Source: Sulfitobacter sp. (lineage in GTDB: Bacteria > Pseudomonadota > Alphaproteobacteria > Rhodobacterales > Rhodobacteraceae). Taken from it: a stretch of 6,599 nt of DNA. The position numbers and the translations under genes are program-made. Numbering within the stretch: position 1 is the stretch's first letter; each line of letters begins with the position of its first letter. The DNA lies in NCBI GenBank assembly GCA_026421135.1, contig JAPKCR010000130.1:1-6599 (forward strand). The letters are read 5' to 3'. The notes below the pieces were generated by a model. It saw nothing but the letters and a program-made list of their open reading frames with translations, was not told where the DNA came from and searched no databases. This document shows positions 6,204 through 6,599 of the stretch, in pieces.

Positions 6204-6599
6204 GCGGTTTTCCCTTCGATATGGAATTGCATGCGCCGGGGGGCCGGTGTGGCATGTTCAATATGATCTTCCGCGTCGGCATGTGATGCGTCGGCATATA
6301 TATCGACAGCCGGATCATCATCTGAATTAACATCAGTGGAAGCCATCAGCGTCTCGCTATCCGTTGGCGTAGCTTCGATTGGGTCCGCGTCTTCTGCATC
6401 CGTATCCACAGGTGCATTATCTTGGGGCGTATTGTCGTCAGTCAAACACGCCGCCTGCCGTTCCATTTCAAGCAAGTGCGCCAACATACCCTTGCCGACC
6501 TGATAGCTGGTTTTAATCGGCCCCTGCCCGGTGCTGCCGGTCAGATAATCGTCGTCATAGTCATTCAGCCCATCAACGCAGGCCAACACAGGGTTGCTG
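6200..6599 (-). CDS. DUF3306 protein, C-terminal part (runs off the right edge)
   Basis: The frame is open through the right edge. The first whole codons read SNPVLACVDGLNDYDDDYLT, which matches the conserved core of DUF3306 proteins: a (W)xSNPVLAxxDGLNDYDxD(F/Y) block near the middle of the chain. Then come TSYQVGKGMLAHLLEMERQ and a long tail that is strongly acidic and rich in Asp, Ala, Thr and Pro, ending in a short basic stretch (PAPRRMQFHIEGKTA). About 130 residues are visible; the N-terminal half and start codon are outside the window. A GTG at 6589 lies inside the conserved block and is not a start. DUF3306 genes are regularly found with DUF3305, TorD-like and FDH genes; no biochemical function is established. 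The acidic tail looks disordered. The stop overlaps the chaperone start by ATGA, placing it in the same transcript. Confidence 0.85.
   Translation of the reverse strand, partial: SNPVLACVDGLNDYDDDYLTGSTGQGPIKTSYQVGKGMLAHLLEMERQAACLTDDNTPQDNAPVDTDAEDADPIEATPTDSETLMASTDVNSDDDPAVDIYADASHADAEDHIEHATPAPRRMQFHIEGKTA

Noticed and set aside
6200..6589. A complete small gene starting with GTG at 6589
   Set aside because: The frame continues to the window edge and the GTG lies inside the conserved SNPVLA-DGLNDYD block, so this is the tail of a longer DUF3306 gene.
1..6599. Mobile elements, CRISPR arrays, tRNA or rRNA genes
   Set aside because: No direct-repeat arrays, transposase-like frames, terminal inverted repeats or RNA-gene signatures were seen; the window is nearly filled by one ordinary operon.

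Overview
The window is the distal part of one formate dehydrogenase operon, read entirely from the minus strand (right to left), in what looks like an alphaproteobacterium of the Roseobacter/Rhodobacteraceae type. That assignment rests on the gene order (DUF3306 - TorD-like chaperone - small Tat-target protein - FDH alpha - FDH3 beta - cytochrome b gamma), on moderate-to-high GC, and on the style of the proteins. It is an inference without a database search.

Layout in transcription order: (1) C-terminal part of a DUF3306 protein, cut by the right edge (6599-6200); (2) a TorD/DmsD-family maturation chaperone whose start overlaps the preceding stop as ATGA (6203-5589); (3) a 63-residue 'formate dehydrogenase region Tat target' protein (5536-5345); (4) the 1000-residue catalytic subunit FdhA with a Tat signal, one [4Fe-4S] motif and a cysteine metal ligand (5251-2249); (5) the four-cluster ferredoxin-like subunit (2236-1643); (6) the cytochrome b subunit with an N-terminal signal peptide (1562-348); (7) a 43-residue single-span membrane protein one base after it (346-215). 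The left edge holds a plus-strand HxlR-type regulator fragment that appears broken. Its stop codon overlaps the stop codon of the 43-residue gene end to end.

How the parts fit: FdhA, bound by the chaperone until its bis-MGD cofactor is loaded, is exported by Tat with the signal-less beta subunit as passenger. It oxidises formate in the periplasm. Electrons pass through five Fe-S clusters (one in alpha, four in beta) to the b hemes of the gamma subunit and then to quinone. The small Tat protein and the DUF3306 protein are conserved companions of this enzyme class with no established biochemical role. The 43-residue membrane protein is a candidate extra subunit.

The operon junctions are of two kinds. 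Three are tight and probably translationally coupled (DUF3306/chaperone, alpha/beta, gamma/43-aa). The three longer gaps (chaperone/Tat target, Tat target/alpha, beta/gamma) each contain a GC-rich hairpin without a U-tract. The operon promoter lies beyond the right edge. No RNA genes, insertion sequences, CRISPR arrays or attachment sites were seen. The core operon is a known system; the less-described parts are the small proteins, the hairpin pattern and the decayed regulator.
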